Source: Leuconostoc palmae (GTDB taxonomy: Bacteria > Bacillota > Bacilli > Lactobacillales > Lactobacillaceae). Taken from it: DNA of 64,000 bases. The notes under the pieces were generated by a model. That model searched no databases, had not been told where the DNA came from, and saw nothing but the letters and a program-made list of their open reading frames with translations. The stretch lies in NCBI RefSeq assembly GCF_019656075.1, contig NZ_BPKZ01000002.1:62001-126000 (forward strand). Reading direction: 5' to 3'. A program made the translations under genes and the position numbers. Of this stretch, positions 9,751 through 18,480 are shown in pieces; position 1 is the first letter of the stretch; the number at the start of each line of letters is the position of its first letter.

Positions 9751-9797
9751 GAGGAAGGGATATGTTGCTTAGAATAGCAACAAAGTAATTTAAATAA
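9751..9797 (+). promoter_or_regulatory. Mini-ORF plus hairpin leader of rbgA
   Basis: GAGGAAGG (9751-9758) is placed for ATG 9762, opening an eight-codon frame (MLLRIATK, stop 9786-9788). The same bases form a seven-pair hairpin TGTTGCT/AGCAACA (9763-9769 with 9776-9782). The downstream rbgA ATG at 9798 has no Shine-Dalgarno of its own. Folding the hairpin would bring the purine-rich site nearer to 9798, and reading the mini-ORF would couple to it. Seen: sequence and pairing. Inferred: regulation. Confidence 0.4.
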
Positions 9798-10655
9798 ATG
9801 GCTCAAATTATTCAATGGTTTCCTGGTCACATGGCAAAAGCTTTTCGTTTAATGCGTGAAAACCTAAAGTTGGTGGACGTTGTTTTCGAATTGGTTGATT
9901 CGAGAATTCCAGAAAGTTCGCGCAATCCCGAAGTAGATAAATTAATCGGAGACCATCCAAGATTATTAATTATGACAAAGGCTGATTTAGCTGATCCAGA
10001 TCAAACTCGATATTGGAAAAAAAAGTTTGAATCAGAAGGTTTTACAGTTTTGGTTTTAGATACAAGAGATCCTAAAACACCGCAACTCGTTACAAAAGCA
10101 GCTCGAAAAGCTGTGGAATCCAAGACGGTAGCTAATTTGGCAAGAGGTATTCAAGATCAACCCATTCGAGCGATGATAACTGGCATACCAAATGTTGGGA
10201 AATCAACTTTATTGAACCATTTAGTTATGAAAAATGTTGCCCCAACGGCTGACAGACCTGGTGTTACTAAGAAAATAGCATGGTTAAAAACACCTACAAA
10301 ATTAGAACTATTGGATTCCCCTGGTGTATTATGGCCAAAATTTGAAGATCAAACGATTGGTATGAAACTTGCTTTGACAGGAGCTGTTAAAGATACGATT
10401 TTTTCAAAAGATGATGCGGCATTATATCTGATTGATTTTTTTAAAATAAATAATCCTGCTGCCATTATAGATAGATACCACTTAACCAAATCGGATTTTT
10501 TAAAACAATCAAATGTTGATATCTTACTTGAAATTACGCAAAAATTAGGATTTAAAGATGATTATGATAAAGCTAGTGAACGATTGTTAAATGATCTGCG
10601 TAAGGGTAAGTTAGGGAAATTCACACTAGATTTGGTATCTGAAAACGATGACTAA
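9798..10655 (+). CDS. rbgA: Ribosome biogenesis GTPase RbgA (YlqF)
   Basis: Circularly permuted GTPase needed for late 50S assembly (uL16 incorporation). The motif order is permuted as expected: G4 TKADL near 58, then G1 GIPNVGKST near 130, G2/G3 region DRPGVTKK and DSPG near 177, then the C-terminal ANTAR-like helical domain. 285 residues, normal length. The start (MAQIIQWFPGHMAKA) is the conserved one. Eight-base overlap with rnhB. Confidence 0.95.
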   Translation: MAQIIQWFPGHMAKAFRLMRENLKLVDVVFELVDSRIPESSRNPEVDKLIGDHPRLLIMTKADLADPDQTRYWKKKFESEGFTVLVLDTRDPKTPQLVTKAARKAVESKTVANLARGIQDQPIRAMITGIPNVGKSTLLNHLVMKNVAPTADRPGVTKKIAWLKTPTKLELLDSPGVLWPKFEDQTIGMKLALTGAVKDTIFSKDDAALYLIDFFKINNPAAIIDRYHLTKSDFLKQSNVDILLEITQKLGFKDDYDKASERLLNDLRKGKLGKFTLDLVSENDD

Positions 10656-11448
10656 AACAATTCAAGAAATTAAGCAAATGTTAGCCAATATTTCAAATCA
10701 GGATGATCCTCAAATAGCTTTGTTATATGCTGATCCTCGTAAAGGTGTGCATCAATTGTTAAATAGCTGGGAAAAAAAGATGACCAGCCAGATAAATAAA
10801 AAAAATAATTTTTTAAAAAGATTCAGTTACGAACGTGAACTTTGGTCAAAAAATTATCAGTTCATAGCTGGCGTTGATGAAGTTGGCCGTGGGCCGTTAG
10901 CTGGCCCAGTTTTGGCAGCTGCCGTTATTTTACCTAAAACTTTTGATGCTATTGATGTCATTGATTCAAAACAATTATCTGTAAAAAAAAGAAACGAATT
11001 ATATCAAACAATTATAGAACAAGCTATTTCGATTGGTATTGGCGAGGTGGATGCTGAAATGATTGATGAAGTTAATATTTATCAAGCTACCAAAATTGCC
11101 ATGACCAAAGCAATTAATAATTTAGCCCCACAGCCCGACACTTTGTTGATTGACGCTATGACGTTATCCCTAGATATTCCGCAACAATCTCTGATTAAAG
11201 GTGATGCATTGAGTAATTCAATTGGTGCAGCTAGTATTATTGCAAAAGTAACCCGTGACAAAATAATGGCAGATTATGACATCGTGTATCCAGGATATGA
11301 TTTTAAGCAAAATTCAGGTTATGGCACATCAAAGCATTTGGCTGGATTAAAAAAGAAAGGATTAACTCCTATACATCGTCGATCATTCAAACCAGTTCAA
11401 GATATCTTGCAGCACCATAATACTATAAAAAGAGAGACTAACGATTAG
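10648..11448 (+). CDS. rnhB: Ribonuclease HII
   Basis: Removes ribonucleotides and RNA primers from DNA:RNA hybrids. The catalytic block GVDEVGRGPLAG (Asp-Glu) lies near residue 73 after the N-terminal extension usual in Lactobacillaceae; IDSKQLS, IDAM and the basic SGYGTSKH follow. 266 residues. Overlaps rbgA, so both are read together. Its stop codon lies inside the shared terminator stem with the convergent regulator gene. Confidence 0.95.
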   Translation: MTKTIQEIKQMLANISNQDDPQIALLYADPRKGVHQLLNSWEKKMTSQINKKNNFLKRFSYERELWSKNYQFIAGVDEVGRGPLAGPVLAAAVILPKTFDAIDVIDSKQLSVKKRNELYQTIIEQAISIGIGEVDAEMIDEVNIYQATKIAMTKAINNLAPQPDTLLIDAMTLSLDIPQQSLIKGDALSNSIGAASIIAKVTRDKIMADYDIVYPGYDFKQNSGYGTSKHLAGLKKKGLTPIHRRSFKPVQDILQHHNTIKRETND

Positions 11449-11467
11449 TCTCTCTTTTTATAGTATT
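11419..11467. terminator. Bidirectional terminator, 23-bp perfect stem
   Basis: Arms 11419-11441 and 11445-11467 are exact reverse complements with a three-base loop. The stem contains an A/T run on each side, so it works for rnhB (+) and the regulator (-), and it covers the final codons of both genes. Confidence 0.9.
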
Positions 11468-12102
11468 GTTATTTCACGATTGTGAACTAAGATAATATTT
11501 GTTAAGATCAATTTGTTAAATATTCGACTCAGTGTCTCTGGAGTCATGTGAAGTGATTTTGCTAATTCTTTTTTTGTCATATGTAATTTGATTTTTTTAC
11601 TCTTTGTTTTTTCAGATTGTTGTTTAAAATAATCAATCAAACGTTCTTCAGCTGTTTTTAAGGATAAATTAATTTGTTTTTGTTCCAGCTCTGTTAATCT
11701 TTTGCCATAACTATTTAACATTTGAATAGCTAGGGTTGGGTGATTTTTAAGTAATGTTTGAAAATCATGACGCCGAATAAAACAAATTTTTGAATTAGAT
11801 TTGGCACGTGCAAAATGATGATGTTTTTCATCTGTGAATAGTGCAGCTTCAACATCCATTTGATTTTGAATTAGAGAATACAGAAGTAATTCTTGTCCAT
11901 CTTCATTGCTACTGAAAATATCAACCTGTCCAGAGTCAACAACAAATAATGCTGATAATTCATCATTAGGGCGATAAATATAGCTTCCTGCAGGATAAAA
12001 TTTTTGATGCGTAGAAATATTAGCTAGTTGTGAAATGATATCATCAGGCAAATAAGAAAATATAGGGGCAGCTTTAACACAAGCAAAAGAATTATGTGAC
12101 AT
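11458..12102 (-). CDS. Crp/Fnr-family transcription regulator
   Basis: 214 residues: an N-terminal cyclic-nucleotide-binding-type beta roll (about 15-125, with YPAGSYIYRPND and ALFVVDSGQVDIF) and a C-terminal winged helix with recognition region KKELAKSLHMTPETLSRIF near 175-195. Only two cysteines (positions 8 and about 108) are present, so a classical four-Cys [4Fe-4S] FNR is excluded; an FLP-like or ArcR-like member is possible. A perfect FNR-type box lies just upstream, shared with the divergent NADH oxidase gene, suggesting autoregulation and control of oxygen metabolism. Confidence 0.85.
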   Translation of the reverse strand: MSHNSFACVKAAPIFSYLPDDIISQLANISTHQKFYPAGSYIYRPNDELSALFVVDSGQVDIFSSNEDGQELLLYSLIQNQMDVEAALFTDEKHHHFARAKSNSKICFIRRHDFQTLLKNHPTLAIQMLNSYGKRLTELEQKQINLSLKTAEERLIDYFKQQSEKTKSKKIKLHMTKKELAKSLHMTPETLSRIFNKLILTNIILVHNREITIL

Positions 12103-12115
12103 TTTTCACTCTTTC

Positions 12116-12129
12116 TTGATATAGATCAA
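12116..12129. promoter_or_regulatory. FNR/CRP-type operator TTGAT-N4-ATCAA
   Basis: TTGATATAGATCAA is a perfect inverted repeat of the FNR half site. Its centre (12122.5) is 41.5 bases before a TSS predicted about 12164 from the -10-like TACAAT at 12152-12157, the spacing of class II activation for the NADH oxidase gene. It also lies 14 bases before the regulator's own start on the other strand. Confidence 0.7.
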
Positions 12130-12196
12130 TTTTTAATGATTAATTTAATTATACAATAAAGCCACATATAAAGTTAGCTCAATGTTGGAGGACAAA

Positions 12197-13549
12197 ATGA
12201 AAGTTATTGTAATAGGATCTACACATGCAGGGACAGCCGCTATAAAAACTATAACAAAGCGTCATCCTAAAGTAAAAATCGATGTATATGAGAAAAATGA
12301 TAATGTTTCTTTCCTTTCTTGTGGTATCGCTTTAACAGTACAAGGGGAAGTAAAAAACATCGATGATCTATTCTACGCCTCTCCAGAAATACTTGAAAAA
12401 TCAGGTGCGAATGTTCACATGAACCATGAAGTAACTGCTGTAGATGTTACAAAAAAAACGATAAACGTCACTAATTTGGTAACGGGGGAACACTTTGTTG
12501 AAACTTATGATAAATTAGTTGCTACTACGGGATCATGGCCGATCATGCCACCGATCCCTGGTATTGATGATGAGAGGATTGTTTTATCAAAAAATTATGC
12601 ACATGCCAAAGCATTAATTAACTATGCTAATGACGAAACAATCAAGCGTGTTGTGATTATTGGGGGTGGATATATTGGAACTGAACTTGTTGAAGCGTTT
12701 AATGTAAAAGGATGCCAAGTGACACTCATTGATAATCAGCCAACAGTACTGAATAGATATTTTGATGATGCTTTTACTAAAAACGTTGCCGAATTATTTG
12801 TTAGTCATGGCGTTTCAGTTGAAACTGGAAAGTTAGTAAACAGTTTTGAAACACGACCTGAAAGTGTCATTGTTAAGACAACGGACGGTGATTATCCAGC
12901 TGATTTGGTAATTATGTCTGTTGGATTCAAACCAAATACGGAGTTATTTAAGGGACAATTAGACACAACGGTTAACGGTGCATTATTGGTAAATAAATAT
13001 ATGCAAACAAGTCATCCAGATGTATTTGCTGCTGGTGATTCAGTTGCCGTACATTACAACCCAACTGGAGATAATGCGTATATTCCATTGGCGACTAATG
13101 CTGTTCGACAAGGTACCTTGGTGGGATATAATCTGTTAAATCCAATAGTTCAGTACATGGGTACACAATCCACATCAGGTTTGAAACTATATGATTTAAA
13201 TATGGCGTCTTCAGGTTTAACTGCTAATCATGCTAGAGAACTTGGATTAAATGTTGATAGCCTGACAATGACAGATAATTTCAGACCAGAATTTATGTCT
13301 TCGACAGAACCAGTCCTTATGTCAATTACTTGGGAAAAAGAAACGCAAAGAATACTTGGTGTTCAACTTCAAAGCCGATATGATATTTCTCAATCTGCTA
13401 ATACTGCTTCAGTAGCTATTCAAAATAATATGACATTAACAGATTTGGCATTTGTAGATATGTTATTTCAACCGTGGTTTGATCGCCCACTAAACTATCT
13501 TAATATTTTGGCACAAGAGGCACTTTCAAAAGTTGAGTTTAATAAATAA
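12197..13549 (+). CDS. nox: Flavin NADH oxidase / peroxidase family (Nox)
   Basis: 450-residue class of FAD disulfide-reductase relatives that reduce O2 to water (Nox) or H2O2 (Npr) with NADH. FAD motif VIGSTHAGT at 5-13 with His10, the single redox cysteine Cys42 in FLSCGIA, NAD motif VVIIGGGYIGTEL near 150 and the second FAD block VFAAGDS near 275. Start chosen at 12197 because GGAGG (12186-12190) precedes it; the ATG 15 bases upstream has none. CoA-disulfide reductase is an alternative. Probably activated through the FNR-type box. In heterofermenters it regenerates NAD+. Confidence 0.85.
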   Translation: MKVIVIGSTHAGTAAIKTITKRHPKVKIDVYEKNDNVSFLSCGIALTVQGEVKNIDDLFYASPEILEKSGANVHMNHEVTAVDVTKKTINVTNLVTGEHFVETYDKLVATTGSWPIMPPIPGIDDERIVLSKNYAHAKALINYANDETIKRVVIIGGGYIGTELVEAFNVKGCQVTLIDNQPTVLNRYFDDAFTKNVAELFVSHGVSVETGKLVNSFETRPESVIVKTTDGDYPADLVIMSVGFKPNTELFKGQLDTTVNGALLVNKYMQTSHPDVFAAGDSVAVHYNPTGDNAYIPLATNAVRQGTLVGYNLLNPIVQYMGTQSTSGLKLYDLNMASSGLTANHARELGLNVDSLTMTDNFRPEFMSSTEPVLMSITWEKETQRILGVQLQSRYDISQSANTASVAIQNNMTLTDLAFVDMLFQPWFDRPLNYLNILAQEALSKVEFNK

Positions 13550-13570
13550 AAAGCACCAAAGGTGCTTTTT
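13548..13570 (+). terminator. Terminator after nox
   Basis: AAAAAGCACC/GGTGCTTTTT with an AAA loop, beginning at the nox stop codon. Confidence 0.85.
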
Positions 13571-13659
13571 ATTTTATCTGAACGATGTGTGCTAATAACT
13601 TCTTTATTTTGCGCTATACTTTTAAGTGAAGTTAACTATGTTTAATAGGAAAATATTTG

Positions 13660-14559
13660 ATGTTGTATGTTTTAGGATTAATAGCGGGATTTACTTTGGC
13701 AAATCAAAGCCCTATCAATGCAAAATTGGGTTCATTATTGCGCTCACCATTTCGGTCCAGTTTGCTGTCTTTTACTGTTGGCACAATTTTTTTAATTATT
13801 TGCTATGTTTTTTCGGATCAAAAAATGAATCCTATTACCAATGTTGCTGTTTCTAATCCGTGGTGGATATGGTCAGGAGGATTTTTGGGTGTCATTTTTT
13901 TGACTTCTAATATTTTGATGTTCCCTAAACTCGGTGCGATACAGACTATCATTTTACCGATTATTGGTCAGGTTATGATGAGTCTTTTGATTGATACTTT
14001 TGGTTGGTTCAGTATTAAACCAATACCACTAACAATGAGTAGGCTGATTGCTGTCGTGTTAACAAATAGGAGCAGCCTCGATAATAAGTTAGTACATAAT
14101 CAAATTAACAGTCATATCAATTCTTGGCGTGTTTGGGGTGTTATAGTCGGTGCAATTTCTGCCTTGCAACAAGCAATTAATGGTAGGGTGGGACATTTAA
14201 TTAATTCACCTATAGCGAGTGCGGGTATGTCTTTTCTTATTGGTACGATCTTCATTTTTTTCATTGTTTTAATTAAGGAACATAGCATATTGCCTCCAAA
14301 TATACATATTTTAAGTAAACCAAAGTGGCTATTTACAGGTGGCATTTTGGGCGCATTTTTTGTGTTTTCAACAACATTTTTAGTCCCTATATTAGGTGCT
14401 GGTATGACAGTGACGTTAGGATTAAGTGGATCAATTATTGGGTCTATTGTTGTTTCGCAATTTGGTCTTTGGCAATCACCAAAACAAGTAGTTAGTCGTT
14501 TTCAAATCATTGGTATTTTAGTTATGTTAGGCAGCATAACTTTGATTAAATTTAGTTAA
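13660..14559 (+). CDS. DMT-superfamily YdcZ-type (DUF606) transporter
   Basis: 299 residues, about ten membrane segments, in two homologous halves: GFTLANQSPINAKLG near 10 and ISALQQAINGRVGHL near 160 mark the start of each repeat, as in fused double-DUF606 proteins. The ATG at 13660 follows AGGA (13647-13650). Substrate unknown. Monocistronic between the nox terminator and a non-coding stretch; a TATACT -10 candidate is at 13615-13620. Confidence 0.8.
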   Translation: MLYVLGLIAGFTLANQSPINAKLGSLLRSPFRSSLLSFTVGTIFLIICYVFSDQKMNPITNVAVSNPWWIWSGGFLGVIFLTSNILMFPKLGAIQTIILPIIGQVMMSLLIDTFGWFSIKPIPLTMSRLIAVVLTNRSSLDNKLVHNQINSHINSWRVWGVIVGAISALQQAINGRVGHLINSPIASAGMSFLIGTIFIFFIVLIKEHSILPPNIHILSKPKWLFTGGILGAFFVFSTTFLVPILGAGMTVTLGLSGSIIGSIVVSQFGLWQSPKQVVSRFQIIGILVMLGSITLIKFS

Positions 14560-14872
14560 ATAAATCTGCATTCGTAGAGCAGCTCAAACCATTTTAAATT
14601 TTCAGCTAGAACTCTTGGTAATGCGATTAAGAGATTTTCAAGAGCTTTCAAAAACTAGTATATTGGATACTAGAAGAATCACAAAATTGTTGATCAAAAT
14701 TTTGCCTTATGTATTTTAATTATCGGTAATTTTTAAACGATATTAACAATATTGGGTGTGTGATTAAAATATTCCTCGAGCAATTTTTTGAATAATTTAA
14801 CTCTCTATTTCTAATTCATGGTTATCTATAAGTGAATATAGTCTACGTAAGTGTAAACAAATTTTCAGAATT
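14560..14872. other. Non-coding stretch before cfa
   Basis: About 310 bases, AT-rich. A 32-codon plus-strand frame (MRLRDFQELSKTSILD) lies around 14622-14720, without a ribosome-binding site or recognised family; it may be a remnant. No RNA gene or repeat seen. Confidence 0.4.
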
Positions 14873-14908
14873 AACATTAATTTGTTTAACGTTTAACAAA
14901 TTAATGTT
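14873..14908. promoter_or_regulatory. 36-bp palindromic operator of cfa
   Basis: Fourteen-base exact arms (14873-14886 and 14895-14908) plus an inner AAC/GTT, with one mismatched pair; GTTTAAC occurs twice in tandem at its centre. The right arm runs into the first two bases of the cfa -35 hexamer, so a bound dimer or tetramer would block RNA polymerase. The regulator is unknown. Confidence 0.6.
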
Positions 14909-14935
14909 GACAATTGTCTATTTTTTTTCTAAAAT
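14907..14935 (+). promoter_or_regulatory. Sigma-70 promoter of cfa
   Basis: TTGACA (14907-14912), 17-base spacer, TAAAAT (14930-14935); expected start about 14942, giving a leader of about 19 bases ahead of the ATG. Confidence 0.8.
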
Positions 14936-14960
14936 GCTGTATATAAGTAAAGGGGAAATC

Positions 14961-16157
14961 ATGTTAGATAAAACGATTTATAAGCAAATATTTAAAGCAA
15001 GTTTTAACGCCCCAATCGACGTTGAATTTTGGGATGGAGAACAGGTAAGTTACGGCGAAGGTAGTCCTATTGCTAAAGTAATTTTACATGAAATTATACC
15101 AATTAAAGATATTATGTCTAATGCATCTTTGACTTTTGGCGAAGCATATATGGATGGCAAGATAGATATCATTGGTGATGTTCAAAAAGTGATTAAGATT
15201 ATTTATGAATCAAAAGATAGCTTTTTGAATAATTCAAAGTTTGCCAAGTTCATTCCAAAGCATTCTCACAGTGAAAAAGATAGCAAAGTAGATGTTCAAA
15301 GTCACTATGACATTGGAAATGATTTTTATGAGATGTGGCTTGATCAAACTTTAACATACTCATGTGCATATTTTGTTAGTGAAAAAGACTCACTAGAAGA
15401 TGCACAATGGAATAAAGTGCGTCATATTCTTAATAAGCTAAATGCTAAGAAAGGTGAAACGCTTTTAGATATCGGTTGTGGATGGGGAACACTGATTATT
15501 ACAGCAGCAAAAGAGTATGGTCTTAATGCAACTGGTGTGACGTTAAGCCAAGAACAATTTGATTTTGTATCACAACGTATTATTGACGAAGGCTTACAAA
15601 ACCAAGTGAAAGTTTATTTAAAAGATTATCGTGAACTTAAACAAGTTTATGATCACGTGACTTCAGTTGGTATGTTTGAACATGTAGGGAAAGAAAATCT
15701 TGCGACTTACTTTGCTCAAATAAATAATAGGTTAACCAAAAATGGCACCGCATTGATTCATGGTATAACAGGACAGCACTTTGGTAATGGTGTTGATGCT
15801 TGGATTAATAAATATATTTTCCCAGGAGGATATATTCCTAACCTAGCAGAAAATATTGAACACATCATGAATGCAAATATGCAACTTGCTGATATTGAGC
15901 CATTACGACGCCACTATCAAAAAACTTTAGAAATTTGGAGTGATAATTTCCATAAGGTTGATGAAGAAGTTATTTCAAAATATGGAGAACGCTTCTATCG
16001 TATGTGGGACTTATATCTGCAAGCTTGCGCTGCTTCATTTGAATCAGGCAATATTGATGTTATTCAGTATTTGATGACTAAGGGACCATCAGGGGAAAAC
16101 CTTCCAATGACACGTTCATACATTTATGAAGCTGATAAAGCACATAGTGTTAAATAA
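14961..16157 (+). CDS. cfa: Cyclopropane-fatty-acyl-phospholipid synthase
   Basis: SAM-dependent enzyme that cyclopropanates unsaturated membrane acyl chains; lactobacillic acid formation and acid/stress tolerance in LAB. 398 residues from the ATG at 14961 (AAAGGGG five to nine bases upstream). SAM motif [10 protein letters not shown] near 168, [11 protein letters not shown] near 112, TYSCAYF near 132 and GMFEHVG near 236. The longer upstream frame to 14832 spans the promoter and is not coding. Own terminator downstream. Confidence 0.95.
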   Translation: MLDKTIYKQIFKASFNAPIDVEFWDGEQVSYGEGSPIAKVILHEIIPIKDIMSNASLTFGEAYMDGKIDIIGDVQKVIKIIYESKDSFLNNSKFAKFIPKHSHSEKDSKVDVQSHYDIGNDFYEMWLDQTLTYSCAYFVSEKDSLEDAQWNKVRHILNKLNAKKGETLLDIGCGWGTLIITAAKEYGLNATGVTLSQEQFDFVSQRIIDEGLQNQVKVYLKDYRELKQVYDHVTSVGMFEHVGKENLATYFAQINNRLTKNGTALIHGITGQHFGNGVDAWINKYIFPGGYIPNLAENIEHIMNANMQLADIEPLRRHYQKTLEIWSDNFHKVDEEVISKYGERFYRMWDLYLQACAASFESGNIDVIQYLMTKGPSGENLPMTRSYIYEADKAHSVK

Positions 16158-16163
16158 GTATTA

Positions 16164-16196
16164 AAAAGCATGATTCATCTAAGGAATCATGCTTTT
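16164..16196 (+). terminator. Terminator after cfa
   Basis: Thirteen-base stem (AAAAGCATGATTC/GAATCATGCTTTT) with a seven-base loop. Confidence 0.85.
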
Positions 16197-16262
16197 ATAG
16201 TGCTTTTTTAATATAGAATATAAGAACGTTATTATTAAGTACAAAAGATGAAGAGGACTGTG

Positions 16263-17702
16263 TTGAAAAAAACAAGTGTAGTTTGGTTCCGTAGAGATTT
16301 ACGATTAGAAGACAATTTAGCACTGACACATGCTTTGGAAAACAGTGATCAGGTTATGATGGTTTTCAATGTTGATAGCCAACAGATAAGAGACAAACCA
16401 ACGGTTAGTCAAAGTGCTTTTTTTGCAAGTGTAAATCATTTTAAAAATGAATTACAAAATAAGCAGATTAAGATTCACATTTTTCGAGAGGAGTTAAACT
16501 CAGTATTTCAAAAAATTAAAACCCATTTACCTGAATGGCATGATTTATATTTTAATTTTGATGAAAGAGGTTATGGTAGGAAAAGGGATCAAGACGTAGT
16601 TTCTTATTGCGAACAATTAGGTGTTGATGCCCATCCTTTTATGGACTTTAATTTGCATGGTTCAAAAGAAATAAAAAAACAAGACGGTTCAGGTTATCAA
16701 GTTTTTACACCATATTACAAAAGATGGATACAAATGCCTAAACAAAATCCAATCCATAAAGTAACCTATGATGATTTAATGGAAAAAGCCATCTTTGATA
16801 GTGAATTAGGAAATGAGCGAATGGATGATCTGATTGATAATGAACATGAATTTGCTTTTAAGAACAGAGTTGGTTCACAACATGCGCAAATTAGGCTTCG
16901 ACAATTCATTCAAGATGATTTGGAGCATTATGATACTGACCGTGATTTCCCTCATAAAAATAATACTAGCCATTTATCACGATATTTAAGAACTGGTGAA
17001 ATTTCTATCAGAACAGTTTTCGAAGCTGTTAGACAAGCACCTGATTCTAATGGACAACATACATTCATTCAAGAATTATGTTGGCGAGATTATTACAATA
17101 TGATTTATACAATGAATCCAAAGCAAAGAAATGAACCAATTCGAAGTGAGTTTACTCATGTAGCATGGCTTAACAATCAGGATGATTTTAAAAAATGGCA
17201 ATTAGGTGAAACAGGCTTTCCAATTATAGATGCAGCCATGAGACAGCTTAACCTTACAGGATGGATGCATAATAGGTTAAGAATGATTGTTGCGTCTTTT
17301 TTAACTAAAGATTTATTAATTGATTGGCGATGGGGAGAAAAATATTTTCAAGAAAAATTAATTGACTATGATCCAGCTAGTAATATCGGAGGTTGGCAAT
17401 GGGCAGCTTCTACAGGGACAGATAGTGTACCTTATTTTAGGGTTTTTAATCCGACAATTCAATCCAAAAAATTTGATAAAAATGGAAACTTCATTAAAAA
17501 ATATGTCCCAGAATTAAAAAAAGTAGATGCTCAAAATATTCATGAACCAAATAAATTAAAACAATCTGATCAAGAAAAACTTGACATTATTATTGGTGAT
17601 ACGTATCCAAAGCCTATAGTTAACCATGCATCTGCGAGAATCCGAGCGATTGAAGCCTATAAAAAAAGTAAAAGTATTAAAAAAAGCGATGTTTTATCTT
17701 AG
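16263..17702 (+). CDS. phr: Deoxyribodipyrimidine photolyase
   Basis: Class I CPD photolyase; light-driven repair of UV dimers with FAD and an antenna cofactor. N-terminal SVVWFRRDLRLEDN antenna domain; C-terminal FAD-binding block with GETGFPIIDAAMRQL, TGWMHNRLRM, DPASNIGGWQWAAS and the terminal VPELKKV. About 479 residues from TTG 16263, chosen because AAGAGGA (16251-16257) precedes it; ATG 16248 is in frame but has no ribosome-binding site. The 3' end overlaps the convergent dipeptidase gene by four bases. Confidence 0.93.
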   Translation: MKKTSVVWFRRDLRLEDNLALTHALENSDQVMMVFNVDSQQIRDKPTVSQSAFFASVNHFKNELQNKQIKIHIFREELNSVFQKIKTHLPEWHDLYFNFDERGYGRKRDQDVVSYCEQLGVDAHPFMDFNLHGSKEIKKQDGSGYQVFTPYYKRWIQMPKQNPIHKVTYDDLMEKAIFDSELGNERMDDLIDNEHEFAFKNRVGSQHAQIRLRQFIQDDLEHYDTDRDFPHKNNTSHLSRYLRTGEISIRTVFEAVRQAPDSNGQHTFIQELCWRDYYNMIYTMNPKQRNEPIRSEFTHVAWLNNQDDFKKWQLGETGFPIIDAAMRQLNLTGWMHNRLRMIVASFLTKDLLIDWRWGEKYFQEKLIDYDPASNIGGWQWAASTGTDSVPYFRVFNPTIQSKKFDKNGNFIKKYVPELKKVDAQNIHEPNKLKQSDQEKLDIIIGDTYPKPIVNHASARIRAIEAYKKSKSIKKSDVLS

Positions 17703-17716
17703 TCATCGCTTTTTTT
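17679..17716. terminator. Bidirectional terminator in overlapping 3' ends
   Basis: Thirteen-base exact arms, AAAAAAAGCGATG (17679-17691) and CATCGCTTTTTTT (17704-17716), enclosing both stop codons of photolyase and dipeptidase. Confidence 0.88.
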
Positions 17717-18418
17717 AAATGGTGATTGCCAAGCAAAACTAGGCATTGTAAAACTATAAATGGCATGTTGCTTATCTAAAACCCAGGCCCAATTCTGGTT
17801 GCCATAGTCAAAGTGCCACCATTCTTCACTATAATTGGTAAATCCTTGTTCGGTCATGACATGATATAAAAGTCGGCGATTCTCTGTAATAATATCGTCA
17901 ACTTTTTCAAAATAGGCTGTTGATGAAGCAATACTAGAGTCATCAAATTTAGTACCCATATCTAAGGGAATACCAGATTCATCTAGTATTGTTACGTCAA
18001 CACTTCCACCGGTACTGTGTGGTGAAGGTTTTTTGGGATCTGAAGAAGGCAGTGCCACAATTTTTAAAGTTTGGTCTGTGAGTTCATCAGTTGTTTTTTT
18101 AGGGTTTGACAGTGCATTTTGATTAAAAAAAATATCAAAAATAGCTTGCTGTGTTTCTATAGAACGCCATCCGTCATAGATCAAGAATTTATAGCCAGTT
18201 GGTAAATTATTAGCTGCTAATAAAATTTTTTTAAATACACTTCGTCTTAAGTATAATTCTGGGAGAGCGCCGGGTAATCCTTGCAAAAAATATTGTGGGC
18301 TAACGGCAATTTTATTGGGACAGAAGTTTACAGATACCATTTCTTCTGAAGATGGCACAATGTCTATCCGCTTTACATCTTTCCAAGACCATTCAGTTGT
18401 TAATGTAATCGCTCTCAT
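17699..18418 (-). CDS. D-alanyl-D-alanine dipeptidase (VanX/DdpX, M15D)
   Basis: Zinc dipeptidase that would cleave D-Ala-D-Ala, in cell-wall turnover or nutrition. 239 residues from MRAITLTTEW; motifs YDGWRS near 110, the zinc/Asp block HSTGGSVDV near 150 and EEWWHFDYG near 211 with the catalytic Glu and third zinc ligand. No signal peptide, so cytosolic. No Shine-Dalgarno precedes the ATG at 18418; instead an extended -10 ends eight bases upstream, which suggests a leaderless mRNA. Leuconostoc uses D-Ala-D-Lac in its wall, so D-Ala-D-Ala removal fits intrinsic vancomycin resistance, though this is inference. Confidence 0.82.
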   Translation of the reverse strand: MRAITLTTEWSWKDVKRIDIVPSSEEMVSVNFCPNKIAVSPQYFLQGLPGALPELYLRRSVFKKILLAANNLPTGYKFLIYDGWRSIETQQAIFDIFFNQNALSNPKKTTDELTDQTLKIVALPSSDPKKPSPHSTGGSVDVTILDESGIPLDMGTKFDDSSIASSTAYFEKVDDIITENRRLLYHVMTEQGFTNYSEEWWHFDYGNQNWAWVLDKQHAIYSFTMPSFAWQSPFKKSDD

Positions 18419-18425
18419 AATTTTG

Positions 18426-18434
18426 ATTATAGCA
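18426..18434 (-). promoter_or_regulatory. Extended -10 giving a leaderless dipeptidase mRNA
   Basis: TGCTATAAT on the minus strand; seven bases separate its end from the A of the ATG at 18418, so transcription should begin at or next to the start codon. The -35 region is poor. Confidence 0.55.
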
Positions 18435-18480
18435 TTATTAAAAATTAAAAGAGTAAAAATTTTCAAAATGTTATTAAAAT

